A DNA stretch of 62,006 bases from Cohnella sp. AR92 (GCF_003990975.1 NZ_RZJR01000023.1:1-62006); one strand, 5' to 3'. Positions 40,011 to 49,705 are shown, counted from the stretch's first letter. Notes: generated by a model not told the origin, from the letters alone. Numbers and translations: made by a program.

Positions 40011-42959
40011 TTACTTCTGGCTGAAGTCGTAGTAGAATTTCGGCCGCTGGCCGAGCATGATCTTGTAGATGTCGTCGTTCGTGATCTTGGCGGCCGATAC
40101 ATAATCCTTATACGGCCGGTCCGCCGCGTTCACGAGGCCGGAGTTGTAATGCTCGCCCCAGACCCCCTGCCAATATCGGCCGAGACCCGCCTGATCCACG
40201 TAGTTGAATACGTTCGCGCCGACCACATAAGGCAGCGACGCTACGCCTTCCACGTAGTTCCGGTATCGCATGCCGCGCTGGAACTGGTTGACCGCGGAGT
40301 TCGGCAGAAGCGCCGCAAGCCCTTGCTCCGTCGTGCCATAGCCGAATTCGCTCATCAGAATCGGCTTGCCTCCCGATCTCTCATAGACCTCCTGCAGCAG
40401 ATCGGGCTCCAGCTTGTACGTGTAGTAGTTGATGCTGATGACGTCCATGTATTTGCCCTCCGCGTCCGCAAGCGCGCGGCGAACCGTCTCGTTGTGGAAC
40501 GTCGTCGTGATCCACCGGTCTCCAAGCAGCAGATGGTTGGGGTCGTACTTGCGGTAGAGGCGCGACACCGTGCCGAAGAACCGATCCAGATAGTCCGCCA
40601 GGAACGCGTCCATATCCCGCCAAGACGGAGAAGTCTTGAGCGTAAGCGCCGCTTCGTTCAGCTCGTCGAACGATTTGTAGCTCATTTTCCACGCCGCGTT
40701 GAACGCTTCGATCGTCCCGTACTTGGTCCGCAGCATCTCCACGAGCTTGCCCTTCATGGCGGTCTTGCTCGCTTTGAGCTTCGGCACGTCGGTGTAGAAC
40801 CGATGGAAGTCGAACTCGTTCCCGACAAAGGTGCCGATGAGCATCCGGTCCTCCTTGTACGGAGCGACCGATTGGGCGAACGCTTGATCCAGCTTGGCTT
40901 CGGCGTCCGGGGCGTAGATGTCGAAGAGCGACAGCCCGTCGATCTTGGCCCAGCCCATGGAATCCAGCGGCAGCATGCGAACGTAAGGGAAGTACCCCTC
41001 CTCGCCGTACTTCTCGGGGGAGTAAGCTCCGATACCGTTGAAGCCCCACTTCTTCAGCCTTTCGATCGCCTCCATGTAAATGTCGTGCTCCGTCGGGAAG
41101 ACTCCCGTCTTCAAGTACTTGTTGGCTACGAAGAACGAGAAGCTGTCCGTCCCGGTATAAGCAGGCTTGAACTCTCCCGCATACGGGGGAACGTATTCGA
41201 ACTTCTCCTCGCGCCCCTTGACGAGCGTGTACGTCTCTTGGGCCGTGACGCCGTTGACCCCGAGACTGAAGAACAGATTCCCTTCGGGCGTCGTCAGAAC
41301 GGGCCGATCGCCCATTCTCTGAACCGCGAAGAAGCCGGTTGCCTTAAGCCCGTACTTGTCCGCGCTTCCGGCAAGCCCTCCGTAAGAATCCCGGTCGTCC
41401 GGCGTTGTTAAGCTTCCGTAATACGCCGCGTCCGCCTTGGCGTCTTCCGCCAGCTGTCTCTCCTCGGTCACCTTGCCCGCGAACTTCGCCGTCTCCATCT
41501 GGCCGAACCGGTCGACCTGCACGTTGCTCCCGGCATTGACCGTATAGCTGCGGATCGGGCTCGGCAGGAAGCCTTCCTTCACCGCGTAAGTCTCCAACTG
41601 GTTGTAGCCGGTCAGCTTAAACGGAAGGATATAAGGGGTGAAGTCGACGCTTTTGTTCAGCCGGTAATAGATTCTCGCGCCCGCTGTCGAAGCCGCGATC
41701 GTCGCCAGCATGCTGCTGCCGCTCTTGACCGTGGTCAGCGTGGCGGAAGCCGTGTTCCGGTTGATCGTGACCTCCGAGACTTGCGGCGTCCAGGACTTGG
41801 ACTCCCCGAGCAGCTCGATCTTCAGATAACGGATGCCGGCCGGAAGAGACATGTTCTCGTACGCATAGGGCTGCCAATTGCCCACCGGGTTTCCGGATGG
41901 GTACGATTCCGCGGTCGCCTCTTCATACTGGACGCCGTCCGACGAGACATAGAATCTCAGCTTCTGGAACGGCTGCCCCGAGAAGTAGAAGCTTCGCACC
42001 GCGAACGACTTCATGTCCTCTCCCGCGGTATAAACCAGCATTCCCGGTGCCGTCGTCGCCCGGACCGCGCGGCTGATGTCGTTGTCGAAGTAACCCGGCG
42101 TGCTCCGCTCCAGATACACGTTCGCCCGAAGAGCCGTCTGGGAGAAGTTGTCCAACAGGTCGGAGATGCCTGCCACGGGAGGAGCCTGCGGGTAGGGCGT
42201 GAACGAATAGGTGGAAATTCCTTGTCCTTGGGAGGAAGAGGCGTCAGCCGCCATATGGGCTGTCTCACCCGGACCGCTCGTCGTCTTCAGCAGCGTCTCG
42301 GCAACGATCGGGATCGGCGCGGTATAGAGCTTGCGAGTCGGAGAAGAACGCGGGTCGCTGCCATCCGTCGTGTAATAAACCGGGGCGGAGCCGTTCTCCG
42401 AAGCCAGCATGATCATGCTGCCGTACAGCACCGGACCCGAGGGCTTGTTCGCGCCCGCGCCGGCCGTCCCGTTAAGCGTGACCTTGCCGATCGAGAGGGA
42501 CTTGGCATCGCCGCTCGGGAACACGATCCTCAAATACTTCGTGCCGCTGGGAAAATCCCTCGATTCAAAGCGAACGGAAGGAGGATCATCGGCATCCGAG
42601 TGGATGTCCGGCGTTACGGAGCGAAAGGACTTGCCGTCCGCCGAGATCGAGAACGTCGGCTGCCTGTAGATGCCGCCCTCCTTCCCGTAGGCGTACACCG
42701 CGAAGGAGCGAAGATTGCCCTTCGACTTGTAGGTCAGATATTCCCCGGAGACTCCGGTTCCGACGACTAGGGTCGAATCCGGCGAGTCCTTCTGGCCCGC
42801 GATCAGCGACAGCGTCTTCGAATGCGAGTACGCTTTGCCCCAATTGGCGAGATCGTCGGTCTCCAGCGGGTATTTGTCGGCGCCTTCCCCTAGCGTATGG
42901 GAGGAAGAGACGATCAACAGAAGCAAGAACAACGCGAGCAAGACCGCTTTTCTCTTCAC
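40011..42959 (-). CDS. Secreted clan GH-A glycosidase with beta-sandwich modules (GH50 agarase-like)
   Basis: This 982-residue protein has a signal peptide (1-24). Beta-sandwich/discoidin-like segments follow (about 30-165 and 270-400), with short chitobiase C-terminal-type modules (APVYYTTDGSDPRSSPTRKLYTAP at about 192-215, and about 405-475). A catalytic TIM barrel (about 530-970) comes last. The barrel resembles GH50-type beta-agarases: LFFSLGVNG, LIGTFVGNEFDFHR (acid/base Glu), LLLGDRW, MDVISINYYTY and KPILMSEFGYGT (nucleophile Glu). It probably trims or releases the exopolysaccharide made by the upstream genes, since it lies in the same leftward run. The exact substrate is unknown. Confidence 0.8.
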   Translation of the reverse strand: MKRKAVLLALFLLLLIVSSSHTLGEGADKYPLETDDLANWGKAYSHSKTLSLIAGQKDSPDSTLVVGTGVSGEYLTYKSKGNLRSFAVYAYGKEGGIYRQPTFSISADGKSFRSVTPDIHSDADDPPSVRFESRDFPSGTKYLRIVFPSGDAKSLSIGKVTLNGTAGAGANKPSGPVLYGSMIMLASENGSAPVYYTTDGSDPRSSPTRKLYTAPIPIVAETLLKTTSGPGETAHMAADASSSQGQGISTYSFTPYPQAPPVAGISDLLDNFSQTALRANVYLERSTPGYFDNDISRAVRATTAPGMLVYTAGEDMKSFAVRSFYFSGQPFQKLRFYVSSDGVQYEEATAESYPSGNPVGNWQPYAYENMSLPAGIRYLKIELLGESKSWTPQVSEVTINRNTASATLTTVKSGSSMLATIAASTAGARIYYRLNKSVDFTPYILPFKLTGYNQLETYAVKEGFLPSPIRSYTVNAGSNVQVDRFGQMETAKFAGKVTEERQLAEDAKADAAYYGSLTTPDDRDSYGGLAGSADKYGLKATGFFAVQRMGDRPVLTTPEGNLFFSLGVNGVTAQETYTLVKGREEKFEYVPPYAGEFKPAYTGTDSFSFFVANKYLKTGVFPTEHDIYMEAIERLKKWGFNGIGAYSPEKYGEEGYFPYVRMLPLDSMGWAKIDGLSLFDIYAPDAEAKLDQAFAQSVAPYKEDRMLIGTFVGNEFDFHRFYTDVPKLKASKTAMKGKLVEMLRTKYGTIEAFNAAWKMSYKSFDELNEAALTLKTSPSWRDMDAFLADYLDRFFGTVSRLYRKYDPNHLLLGDRWITTTFHNETVRRALADAEGKYMDVISINYYTYKLEPDLLQEVYERSGGKPILMSEFGYGTTEQGLAALLPNSAVNQFQRGMRYRNYVEGVASLPYVVGANVFNYVDQAGLGRYWQGVWGEHYNSGLVNAADRPYKDYVSAAKITNDDIYKIMLGQRPKFYYDFSQK

Positions 42960-42986
42960 TAATCTCTGCTCCTTCCGTACTAAGCG

Positions 42987-44327
42987 TCAGTATTGAAGAA
43001 GCGGAACTTTCTCCCTGACTCCTTGATTGAGGCTTGGACGGCCGATGGAGTAGTAGACGAAATCGGTTCCCGCCACATCCTCTTCCCGGAACACGTTGCG
43101 GCCGTCGATCAGGATCGGCCTGCCCATGACTCCCTGCAGCTCCGGCAGATCCGCCTTGGCGAACTCTTCCCATTCCGTCAGCAAGCAGAGGGCATCCGCG
43201 CCCGTTGCCGCTTCCAGGGCCCCTTCGCACCAGGCAACGCCTCGGTCCCCGAAGAGGCTTCGGAAGTTAGGCGTCGCGATCGGATCGTAAGCTCGAACCT
43301 TGGCGCCGACGTCCGTCAGATGCCGCATGATCTCCAGAGCCGGCGATTCGCGGACATCGTCCGTATTCGGCTTGAAGCTGAGGCCCCAGACCGCGATCGT
43401 CTTGCCGCGCAGCTCGCCGCCGAAGATCATCTCCAGCTTGCGGACCACGTTGAAGCGCTGCTCGCGGTTCACCTCGACGACCGAGCGAAGCAGCTTGAAG
43501 TCGTACTCGACATGGCCGGCGATCTGGATGAGAGCCCTCGTGTCCTTCGGGAAGCAGGAGCCTCCATACCCGATGCCGGCCTGGAGGAAGGCCGGGCCGA
43601 TCCGCTTGTCGTAGCCCATTCCTTCGGCGACCTGCGTCACGTCCGCGCCCACCTTCTCGCAGATGTTGGCGATCTCGTTGATCAGCGAGATCTTCGTGGC
43701 GAGGAAAGCGTTGGACGCGTACTTCAGCAGCTCCGCGCTGCGAAGATCGGTGATCATGATCCGATCCGTCAGCGGCTTGTGCAGCTCCGCGACCTTGTTC
43801 GCCGCTTCGCGCGATTCGGCCCCGATGACGACCCGGTCCGGCTCCAGCGTGTCGCGGATCGCCGAGCCTTCGCGGAGGAATTCCGGCAGCGACACGCTGT
43901 CGAACGGCTCGTCCGTTCGGCTGCGGATCAAGTCGCGAACCCGCTCGTTCGTGCCGACCGGGACGGTGCTCTTCACGGCGACGATCGTGTAGCCGCGGAG
44001 AGCGTCCGCGATCTCGGCGGCCGCCGCTTCGATGTACCTTAGATCCGCTTCGCCGCTAGGCAGCGGCGGAGTGCCGACCGCGATGATGACGAGATCGGCG
44101 CCATGGACCGCCGCTCGAAGGTCGCCCGTGTAGCTCAAGCGGCCGGCGGCGACGTTCTTCGTCGAGAGCTCCTGCAGGCCCGGTTCGTAGATCGGGATTC
44201 CTCCGCTCTGCAGGGTGGCCAGCTTGAACGGATCCTTGTCGACGCAGACGACGCTATTGCCCAATTCGGCGTAACAGATGCCCGATACGAGCCCGACATA
44301 ACCGGTGCCAATGACCGCGATATTCAA
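42987..44327 (-). CDS. ugd: UDP-glucose 6-dehydrogenase
   Basis: This 446-residue enzyme oxidises UDP-glucose to UDP-glucuronate with NAD. It has the N-terminal Rossmann motif GTGYVGLVSGICYAELG, the middle domain with YASNAFLATKISLINEIAN, the catalytic Cys in GYGGSCFPKDTRAL (about 258) and the C-terminal domain GLSFKPNTDDVRESPAL. It starts at TTG 44327 (NIAVIGTG) with GGAGG upstream. The TTGA overlap with the ManC stop means translational coupling, and the longer open frame is spurious. Its product implies uronic acid in the exopolymer. Confidence 0.95.
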   Translation of the reverse strand: MNIAVIGTGYVGLVSGICYAELGNSVVCVDKDPFKLATLQSGGIPIYEPGLQELSTKNVAAGRLSYTGDLRAAVHGADLVIIAVGTPPLPSGEADLRYIEAAAAEIADALRGYTIVAVKSTVPVGTNERVRDLIRSRTDEPFDSVSLPEFLREGSAIRDTLEPDRVVIGAESREAANKVAELHKPLTDRIMITDLRSAELLKYASNAFLATKISLINEIANICEKVGADVTQVAEGMGYDKRIGPAFLQAGIGYGGSCFPKDTRALIQIAGHVEYDFKLLRSVVEVNREQRFNVVRKLEMIFGGELRGKTIAVWGLSFKPNTDDVRESPALEIMRHLTDVGAKVRAYDPIATPNFRSLFGDRGVAWCEGALEAATGADALCLLTEWEEFAKADLPELQGVMGRPILIDGRNVFREEDVAGTDFVYYSIGRPSLNQGVREKVPLLQY

Positions 44328-45709
44328 TGGGATCCCTCCGATGCTTTGCATAGTTGAACGATCTCGGGCCACTTCAGCTCCAGCCGGACGATATCTTCCT
44401 CGATCAGAAGCTCGCCCGTCTGCACCTCGATGATCTCCAGGTCCGAATCGGCGCGAACGCTGTGCCGGCTCTCTTTCGGAACGATGAAGACGTCTCCGGC
44501 CGACAGGGTAAGCTCCCGCTCGTTCAGAATGACGGTTCCTTGTCCGGAGACGACGGTCCACACCTCGTCGCGGAAGCTGTGGTACTGGTAGCTCAGGTTG
44601 CGGCCGGCGGCGATGAAGATCCACTTCGTCAGCACTTCCTTGCCGTCCGCGTATCTGCGGTAATCCAGCACCCGATAGCGGCCCCAGCGGCGCTCCTCGT
44701 ACATCGGACGCTGGTCCGAATGCTTCATCATGTCTTTGACCTGAGGGCTGAGCGCCTTATCCGCCACCAGGATGCCGTCCGGGCTCGCCGCCACGATAAC
44801 GTCGGTCAGGCCGAGAACCGCGACGGGAATCTCCAGCTCGTTGATCACGTGGGCGTTCTGCGTGTGCTTCGAGACGATACCTTTGCCGATGAGCGAAGAA
44901 TCGATCTCTTCCGTCAGCGTGTTCCAAGTCCCGAGATCCTTCCAGTCTCCTTCGTAGCGCACCGCCGCGATGCGGTTCGCCTTCTCGACCACCTCGTAGT
45001 CGAAGCTGATCTGCGGAAGCGAGCCGTACCGCTTGAGCATCTCCTCGTATTGAATCGGAAGCTCGTACGCCATCAGAATGTTGATGAGCATGTCGAGCTT
45101 GAACGCGAACACGCCGCAGTTCCAGAGCGCACCTTGCTCGATCATCTTCTCCGCTTCTTCCTGGCGAGGCTTCTCGCGGAAGCCCGCGACGCGGACGAAC
45201 GGCCGATCGGCGCCGCTGCCCGGCTCGGGGACGATATAGCCGTACTTCTCCGAAGGATACGTCGGCTGAACGCCGATCAGCGCCAGGTCGGCTCCGGAAT
45301 CCTTCAGCGCTCCTTCCAGCTGTCCCAGCTGGCGGAAGAAGTCTCCGTCGACATAAGGATCGACCGGCATGACGACGACCGTCTCGTTCAGGCTCACGCC
45401 TTCCATCGCGTACAGGTAGGTCGCCGCGAGCGCGATGGCGGGGAACGTATCCCTTCGCTGCGGCTCGGCGATCAGCCGAATGTCGTTGCCGATCTGGCCG
45501 TAGATGATCTCGACCTGGGACTTGCCCGTCGCCACGTAGGCGCTGTCTTGCAGCCCGGCTTCGCCGATCTGCCTCCAGACCCGCTGAATCATCGACTCCG
45601 GCTGGCCTTGCGGATCCTTGAGCACCTTCAAGAACTGCTTGGACCGCGAATCGTTGGACAGCGGCCACAGTCTCTTGCCCGAGCCGCCCGATAATAGAAC
45701 GATCTTCAT
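44324..45709 (-). CDS. manC: Mannose-1-phosphate guanylyltransferase / mannose-6-phosphate isomerase
   Basis: This 461-residue enzyme is of bifunctional type II PMI-GMP layout. A nucleotidyltransferase domain (1-330) has GGSGKRLWPLS (the usual T is K here), SKQFL and FREKP. A C-terminal cupin (about 345-455) is the isomerase domain, with WGRYRVLDYR, LSYQYHSFRDEVWTVVSGQG and FIVPKESRHSV. It supplies GDP-mannose for the exopolysaccharide. ATG 45709 (MKIVLLSGG) overlaps the upstream pyruvyltransferase stop by 4 bp. Confidence 0.94.
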   Translation of the reverse strand: MKIVLLSGGSGKRLWPLSNDSRSKQFLKVLKDPQGQPESMIQRVWRQIGEAGLQDSAYVATGKSQVEIIYGQIGNDIRLIAEPQRRDTFPAIALAATYLYAMEGVSLNETVVVMPVDPYVDGDFFRQLGQLEGALKDSGADLALIGVQPTYPSEKYGYIVPEPGSGADRPFVRVAGFREKPRQEEAEKMIEQGALWNCGVFAFKLDMLINILMAYELPIQYEEMLKRYGSLPQISFDYEVVEKANRIAAVRYEGDWKDLGTWNTLTEEIDSSLIGKGIVSKHTQNAHVINELEIPVAVLGLTDVIVAASPDGILVADKALSPQVKDMMKHSDQRPMYEERRWGRYRVLDYRRYADGKEVLTKWIFIAAGRNLSYQYHSFRDEVWTVVSGQGTVILNERELTLSAGDVFIVPKESRHSVRADSDLEIIEVQTGELLIEEDIVRLELKWPEIVQLCKASEGSH

Positions 45710-46683
45710 GCCATGCCTCCGCTCTTCTTGTTCGCCGTCTCCGCAAGCAGCTTCGCCGAAGCGATTCCTTGCGTCCAAGTGCGATAATAGCTGGCGTTCT
45801 TGCCGTAAGCGTTGTCGATCAGGACGTTAGGCTTGTCCATTAGGCAGGATAGGATGTGCCCGTGCAGCCTAGAGGTCTGAACGGCGCGGTAATGGCCGAA
45901 GCGGACGACCGCCTTCTTCACCAGACGATCCGTATACTTGCTCCAGATTTGCCCCATCGGCAGCTTGCCCTTGCCCATCCTCATCACGTCCGAGAAGAGA
46001 CGGATCGACTTCTGCTCGGTCCGGCTGTACAGGGTCGGCCAATCCAGGCAATCCCCCGTCTCGCCGCCCTTCTCCAGCCGGTCCTGATCGGCCGTCTTCT
46101 CGATGTCGGTCCGCAGGAACCGAAGCAGCTCCTTCCCCGGCTCGGCCTTGGAGCGAATCGGCCAAAGCTGATGGGCCATGTCCGGGGACAGGTACACGCG
46201 GCAATTGCTGAACTTATCCTTCGCCAGCTCCAGCGAGATCGTGTCGCGAACGAACAGATGAACGTCCGAATGCTTGTTCAGAATATCCGCCGTCTTCTCG
46301 AACTCGCGCACATCCTTGTAGAAGATCGTCTGGGGCAGCATGACGATCCGATGCTCGGGGTAGTCGGCGACGACCTTCTCCCTCAGCTTCTGATGGACCG
46401 GATACAGATCGCCGAAGTTGCCTCCGCCGTGCAGCACCAGGATCGAATCCCGCGGAATGGACAATCCGTCCGGAAAATCCAGCGCGCTGTACCGGGCTCT
46501 CACCCGAATGCGGTAGTCCCTGAAGAAAGCTTCGGTCCCTTTCATGATCAGCAGATCGCCGCCATTGCCGTGAACCGGATAATCGAGATAATAGACATCC
46601 GATCCGGGAGGAATCACGTCCAGGATCTGTTTCAACCTTTGCTTGAGCTCATCCATCGGATGAGCGGTCCGTACGACCTCCAT
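45706..46683 (-). CDS. Polysaccharide pyruvyl transferase
   Basis: This 325-residue protein of the PS_pyruv_trans family (CsaB/YvfF type) adds ketal-linked pyruvate from PEP to sugars. Marks are YPVHGNGGDLLIMKGTEAFF (about 35), LVLHGGGNFGDLYP (about 83) and VQTSRLHGHILSCLMDKPNVLIDNAYGKNASYY near the C-terminus. AGGAGGGG lies 6 bases before ATG. Inside this locus it most likely decorates the exopolysaccharide. Pyruvylated wall polymers are also the ligands of SLH domains, so a link to the S-layer protein at the right end is possible. Confidence 0.92.
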   Translation of the reverse strand: MEVVRTAHPMDELKQRLKQILDVIPPGSDVYYLDYPVHGNGGDLLIMKGTEAFFRDYRIRVRARYSALDFPDGLSIPRDSILVLHGGGNFGDLYPVHQKLREKVVADYPEHRIVMLPQTIFYKDVREFEKTADILNKHSDVHLFVRDTISLELAKDKFSNCRVYLSPDMAHQLWPIRSKAEPGKELLRFLRTDIEKTADQDRLEKGGETGDCLDWPTLYSRTEQKSIRLFSDVMRMGKGKLPMGQIWSKYTDRLVKKAVVRFGHYRAVQTSRLHGHILSCLMDKPNVLIDNAYGKNASYYRTWTQGIASAKLLAETANKKSGGMA

Positions 46684-46764
46684 GCCATTCCCCTCCTATG
46701 CGCGTCTTTTGCTAGAGTTGCTAGAGTTGCTAGCGCCGCATCCTGCCCTAAATGCCGCAATTCG

Positions 46765-47313
46765 TTATAAGGACCAGATTACGTTGTCCCGAATCGGCTT
46801 CGCCGGGACACCCGCGACGAGCGTTCGGGCGGGCACGTCCTTCGATACGACCGCTCCGGCCGCCACGACGGCTCCGGGGCCGATCGTGACCCCCTTCAGA
46901 ATGGTCGCCCGGCAGCCGATCCACACGTGATCGCCGATAACGACGGGACTCGTCGTCTCCGTTCCCTCCAGCTCGTGGTAATCGGTATCGGTGATCGTGA
47001 CATCCCAGGAGATGGCGCAATGGCTGCCGATTCTCACGTTCTGCTTGCACAGGATCTCGCTTCGCCGATTCAGAAACGTATGGTCGCCGATCTCGATGAC
47101 CGCCTGATTCGAATCCAGGTACAATCCGGTATTCCGATACAGGATGACATGATCCCCGAGGTAGAGCTTCGCTCGCCTCGATTTCGAGACCGTCACTCCG
47201 CCGGCTACCCTCAGGAGCTTGCCGCACCGATCGGTTTTCCTCCGGAACAGCGCGCCAAGGAACAGCCGATAGGCATGCTTCCCGTAATCCTTAAGCCTTC
47301 TTCTCCGTTGCAT
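46765..47313 (-). CDS. Hexapeptide-repeat acyltransferase
   Basis: This 182-residue left-handed beta-helix acyltransferase of the maltose/WcaF type likely O-acetylates a sugar of the exopolysaccharide. The parallel helix spans about 70-175 (IEIGDHTFLNRRSEILC, VVIGDHVWIGCRATILKGVTIGPGAVVAAGAVV). The catalytic His lies in ITDTDYHELEG (about 112). The start at ATG 47313 is supported by the 35-bp distance to the flippase stop; the larger open frame merely reads through the flippase gene. An 81-bp gap after it contains TTGCTAGAG twice plus a third near copy (46709-46735). Confidence 0.88.
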   Translation of the reverse strand: MQRRRRLKDYGKHAYRLFLGALFRRKTDRCGKLLRVAGGVTVSKSRRAKLYLGDHVILYRNTGLYLDSNQAVIEIGDHTFLNRRSEILCKQNVRIGSHCAISWDVTITDTDYHELEGTETTSPVVIGDHVWIGCRATILKGVTIGPGAVVAAGAVVSKDVPARTLVAGVPAKPIRDNVIWSL

Positions 47314-47348
47314 CCTTCCCTTGCCGCCCTTCCGCCTTGTTGTCAGAA

Positions 47349-48719
47349 CTAGGATTGCCGCGACAGGCGTCCCATAAGGAAGCGCCAGTCGCCTCTGTCG
47401 AACAGAATGCTCGCGACGGGCGTCTTGAAGACGAGCTTCATCGCCGCGATCGTGATGACCAGCCGGCTGCAGGCCCCGACCAGCATAGCCAGCGCAATGC
47501 CGTTCAACCCGTATAGCGGCGCGAGCACGTAGAGCAGCGCGATGGTCAGCGCCAGCGCGATCGCCTGGCGTATCGCCACGAGTCCGGGGCGCCCCATCGC
47601 GTTGAACGAGGTCGCGAGCACCCAAGACCCTCCTCCGACGATGCATTCCAGGGAGAGCAGCGCGAAGGCCGTGCTCGACTCCAGGAAGGCCGGCCCGTAC
47701 AGCAAGCCGAGCATCCAGCGTCCGACGAGCAGCCCGGGAACGAGCGCGACGGCCATCAGCGCGAAGCTGAGGCGGAAGGCCCGGCAAACCTTCGCGACGA
47801 TCATGCTCGGGTCTTGGCCCGTCACCTTCGGGAATACGACGCTCGTGACGGCCGTCTGCACGGTGTTGAATACCCGCGACAGCGTGTAAACCACCGTGTA
47901 CAGCCCGAACGCTCTCGGAGAGAGGAGCGCCAGGATAATCAGCTTGTCGCACTGGCCGTACAGCGTGCCGAGAAGCTCGACGCCGTACACCCGGCTCCCG
48001 TATCCGAACAGCGATCGGATCGCCTTGCGGTCCGAGAATCTTCCGAACCAGCCTACGGCCAGCTGCTTGCGCATTCGGTACAAGGACCAGACGATGACGA
48101 CCAAGCTCGTCCCCAGGTAGATCAGCGAGGCGGAGCCTTGATCCAGCAATCCGAACGCCCATAGCGCCGCAAGCCCTGCCAGGTTGCTGAGCGGCACGTA
48201 CAGCCGCAGGCCGTTGTACAGATTGAAGTTCTCCATGCTCTGCGCAAGAGCCGTCAGAAGACCGACGGCCAGCAGCATCGGAAGCATGAGTACGGTGTAC
48301 CACCGGGCGATGCTTATGATCGATTCCGAGTAGTTCCCCATCCAGTAGGGCAGGCCGTACCAGGCGACCGCTCCGGCCAATAGGCTGACGGGGAGTTGGA
48401 ACAGGAATCCCGCCCGGACCACTTCCGCGTTCTGTCCCGGATTCTTGCGCCGGTTGTAGATCAGCGAGGTCGGGAGCCCGAAGCTCAATACCCCGGCCAG
48501 CAGCGTAGGCCAGAAGACGATCGCGGCGAACTCGCCCTTGCCCTCGACGCCGAACCAGTGCGCCGTGACGATCGAGCTTACCATGCCGATCAGCATGACG
48601 AGCACGCCCGCGGCGCTTGTCCGCATGATCGCGGCCATGGCCCCTCTGCCGGTCAGAACGCGCTTGAACGCGAACGGCTTCCTTGCGCTCCTTATCATGC
48701 TTGCTTCCTTCCCGCTCAT
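47349..48719 (-). CDS. Polysaccharide flippase (Wzx-like, MOP superfamily)
   Basis: This 456-residue membrane protein has about 12-14 helices, with the Polysacc_synt/MurJ-like features of oligosaccharide-lipid flippases (VTAHWFGVEGKGEFAAIVFWPTLLAGVLSFGLPTSLIY near the N-terminus). It should move the undecaprenyl-linked repeat unit across the membrane for Wzy. ATG 48719 overlaps the GT2 stop by 4 bp. An alternative ATG 21 bases later also has a good ribosome site. Confidence 0.92.
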   Translation of the reverse strand: MSGKEASMIRSARKPFAFKRVLTGRGAMAAIMRTSAAGVLVMLIGMVSSIVTAHWFGVEGKGEFAAIVFWPTLLAGVLSFGLPTSLIYNRRKNPGQNAEVVRAGFLFQLPVSLLAGAVAWYGLPYWMGNYSESIISIARWYTVLMLPMLLAVGLLTALAQSMENFNLYNGLRLYVPLSNLAGLAALWAFGLLDQGSASLIYLGTSLVVIVWSLYRMRKQLAVGWFGRFSDRKAIRSLFGYGSRVYGVELLGTLYGQCDKLIILALLSPRAFGLYTVVYTLSRVFNTVQTAVTSVVFPKVTGQDPSMIVAKVCRAFRLSFALMAVALVPGLLVGRWMLGLLYGPAFLESSTAFALLSLECIVGGGSWVLATSFNAMGRPGLVAIRQAIALALTIALLYVLAPLYGLNGIALAMLVGACSRLVITIAAMKLVFKTPVASILFDRGDWRFLMGRLSRQS

Positions 48720-49705
48720 TGATAGGTCCTCAGCACGCCGCTGATCAGCCCGTTGTTGTAGACGATCCGCCGGACGTTGCGAAAGACGCGTCTCTTGTCG
48801 TACAGCACCGGGATCGACAGGAGGACGAAGGCCGGCACCTTCAGGAGCGACTCCGCCAAAACGCGGGCTTTGCTCCTGGAGCTGACCGCCCGGCTCACCC
48901 CTTGCCAATAGATGCGGCGCAGAAGCCACTTCCGGTTCATCCGGCTTCGCGGAATCTTATGCAGAACGGAAGCGTGCGGAGTGTAATACACCGAGTACTT
49001 GCCGCGGATTCGTTCGATCAGCTCGGATTCCTCGCTGGAGAGCAGATTGCTTCCCACTCTCCCCAGATCCTCCCGGAACATGGCCATGGAATCGAAGATC
49101 GACCGGCGAAAAGCGACGTTGGCCCCGTACGGCATAGCGGAATCCCGCATCTCCCGAACTTCGGCGGAGTAGTCGAGAATGGTATAAAGCGAACGGTTCT
49201 CCTCCGGCAGCCAGTCCGGCGCTTCGCCCTCCCAGGCGGGCTCGATTCGGCCGCCGACGCAGCCGATCTTCGGGTCCTTGTCGAACACCGAGACGATTCC
49301 GCCGATCCAATCGGGGGACGCAACCGCGTCGTCGTCCAGGAACAGGATGAACTCTCCCTTCGCTTCGCGGATCGCGCGGTTCCGGGCGACGGAGAGACCC
49401 AGACGCCCTTCGTATACATAATGGACCGGGAAGGAGGCCGTCCTTCCGAACTCTTGGACGGTTTGCGCGGTCTGGTCGGTGGAGCCGTTATCGACCACGA
49501 TGACCTCGAAGGAATCACCGAACCGCTGAGGCGCAAGGCTGAGCAGCGCCTCCCGCACGTCCGAAGCCCGGTTGTGCGTGCAGATCGCGACGGATGCTCT
49601 CATGCGGTCGGGGGGTCTTATGCTTTCCGTTGCTTTCATGCTTTCCGTTGCTCTCATGCGTTCGGATGCTCCATTGCGTTCAGATTTGCGTTCCGTTTCC
49701 CTCAT
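48716..49705 (-). CDS. Glycosyltransferase family 2
   Basis: This 329-residue inverting GT-A glycosyltransferase has VAICTHNRASDVREAL, VIVVDNGSTDQT, ARNRAIREAKGEFILFLDDDA (DxD metal motif) and SSEESELIERI (ED base region). The C-terminal third is basic and membrane-associated in character. The first 35 residues are a repeated, charged extension (MRATES/MKATES). I keep the start at 49705 because GAGGTG and a 4-bp ATGA overlap with the upstream gene support it, although the fold itself begins at Met35. Confidence 0.92.
   Translation of the reverse strand: MRETERKSERNGASERMRATESMKATESIRPPDRMRASVAICTHNRASDVREALLSLAPQRFGDSFEVIVVDNGSTDQTAQTVQEFGRTASFPVHYVYEGRLGLSVARNRAIREAKGEFILFLDDDAVASPDWIGGIVSVFDKDPKIGCVGGRIEPAWEGEAPDWLPEENRSLYTILDYSAEVREMRDSAMPYGANVAFRRSIFDSMAMFREDLGRVGSNLLSSEESELIERIRGKYSVYYTPHASVLHKIPRSRMNRKWLLRRIYWQGVSRAVSSRSKARVLAESLLKVPAFVLLSIPVLYDKRRVFRNVRRIVYNNGLISGVLRTYQ

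Noticed and set aside
38805..41411. 868-codon plus-strand open frame opposite the sulfotransferase and secreted glycosidase
   Set aside because: It spans two real genes on the other strand and has no recognisable domain or ribosome site.
47314..48303. Extension of the hexapeptide acyltransferase to 512 residues
   Set aside because: It runs antiphase through the flippase gene; the acyltransferase fold starts at Met 47313.
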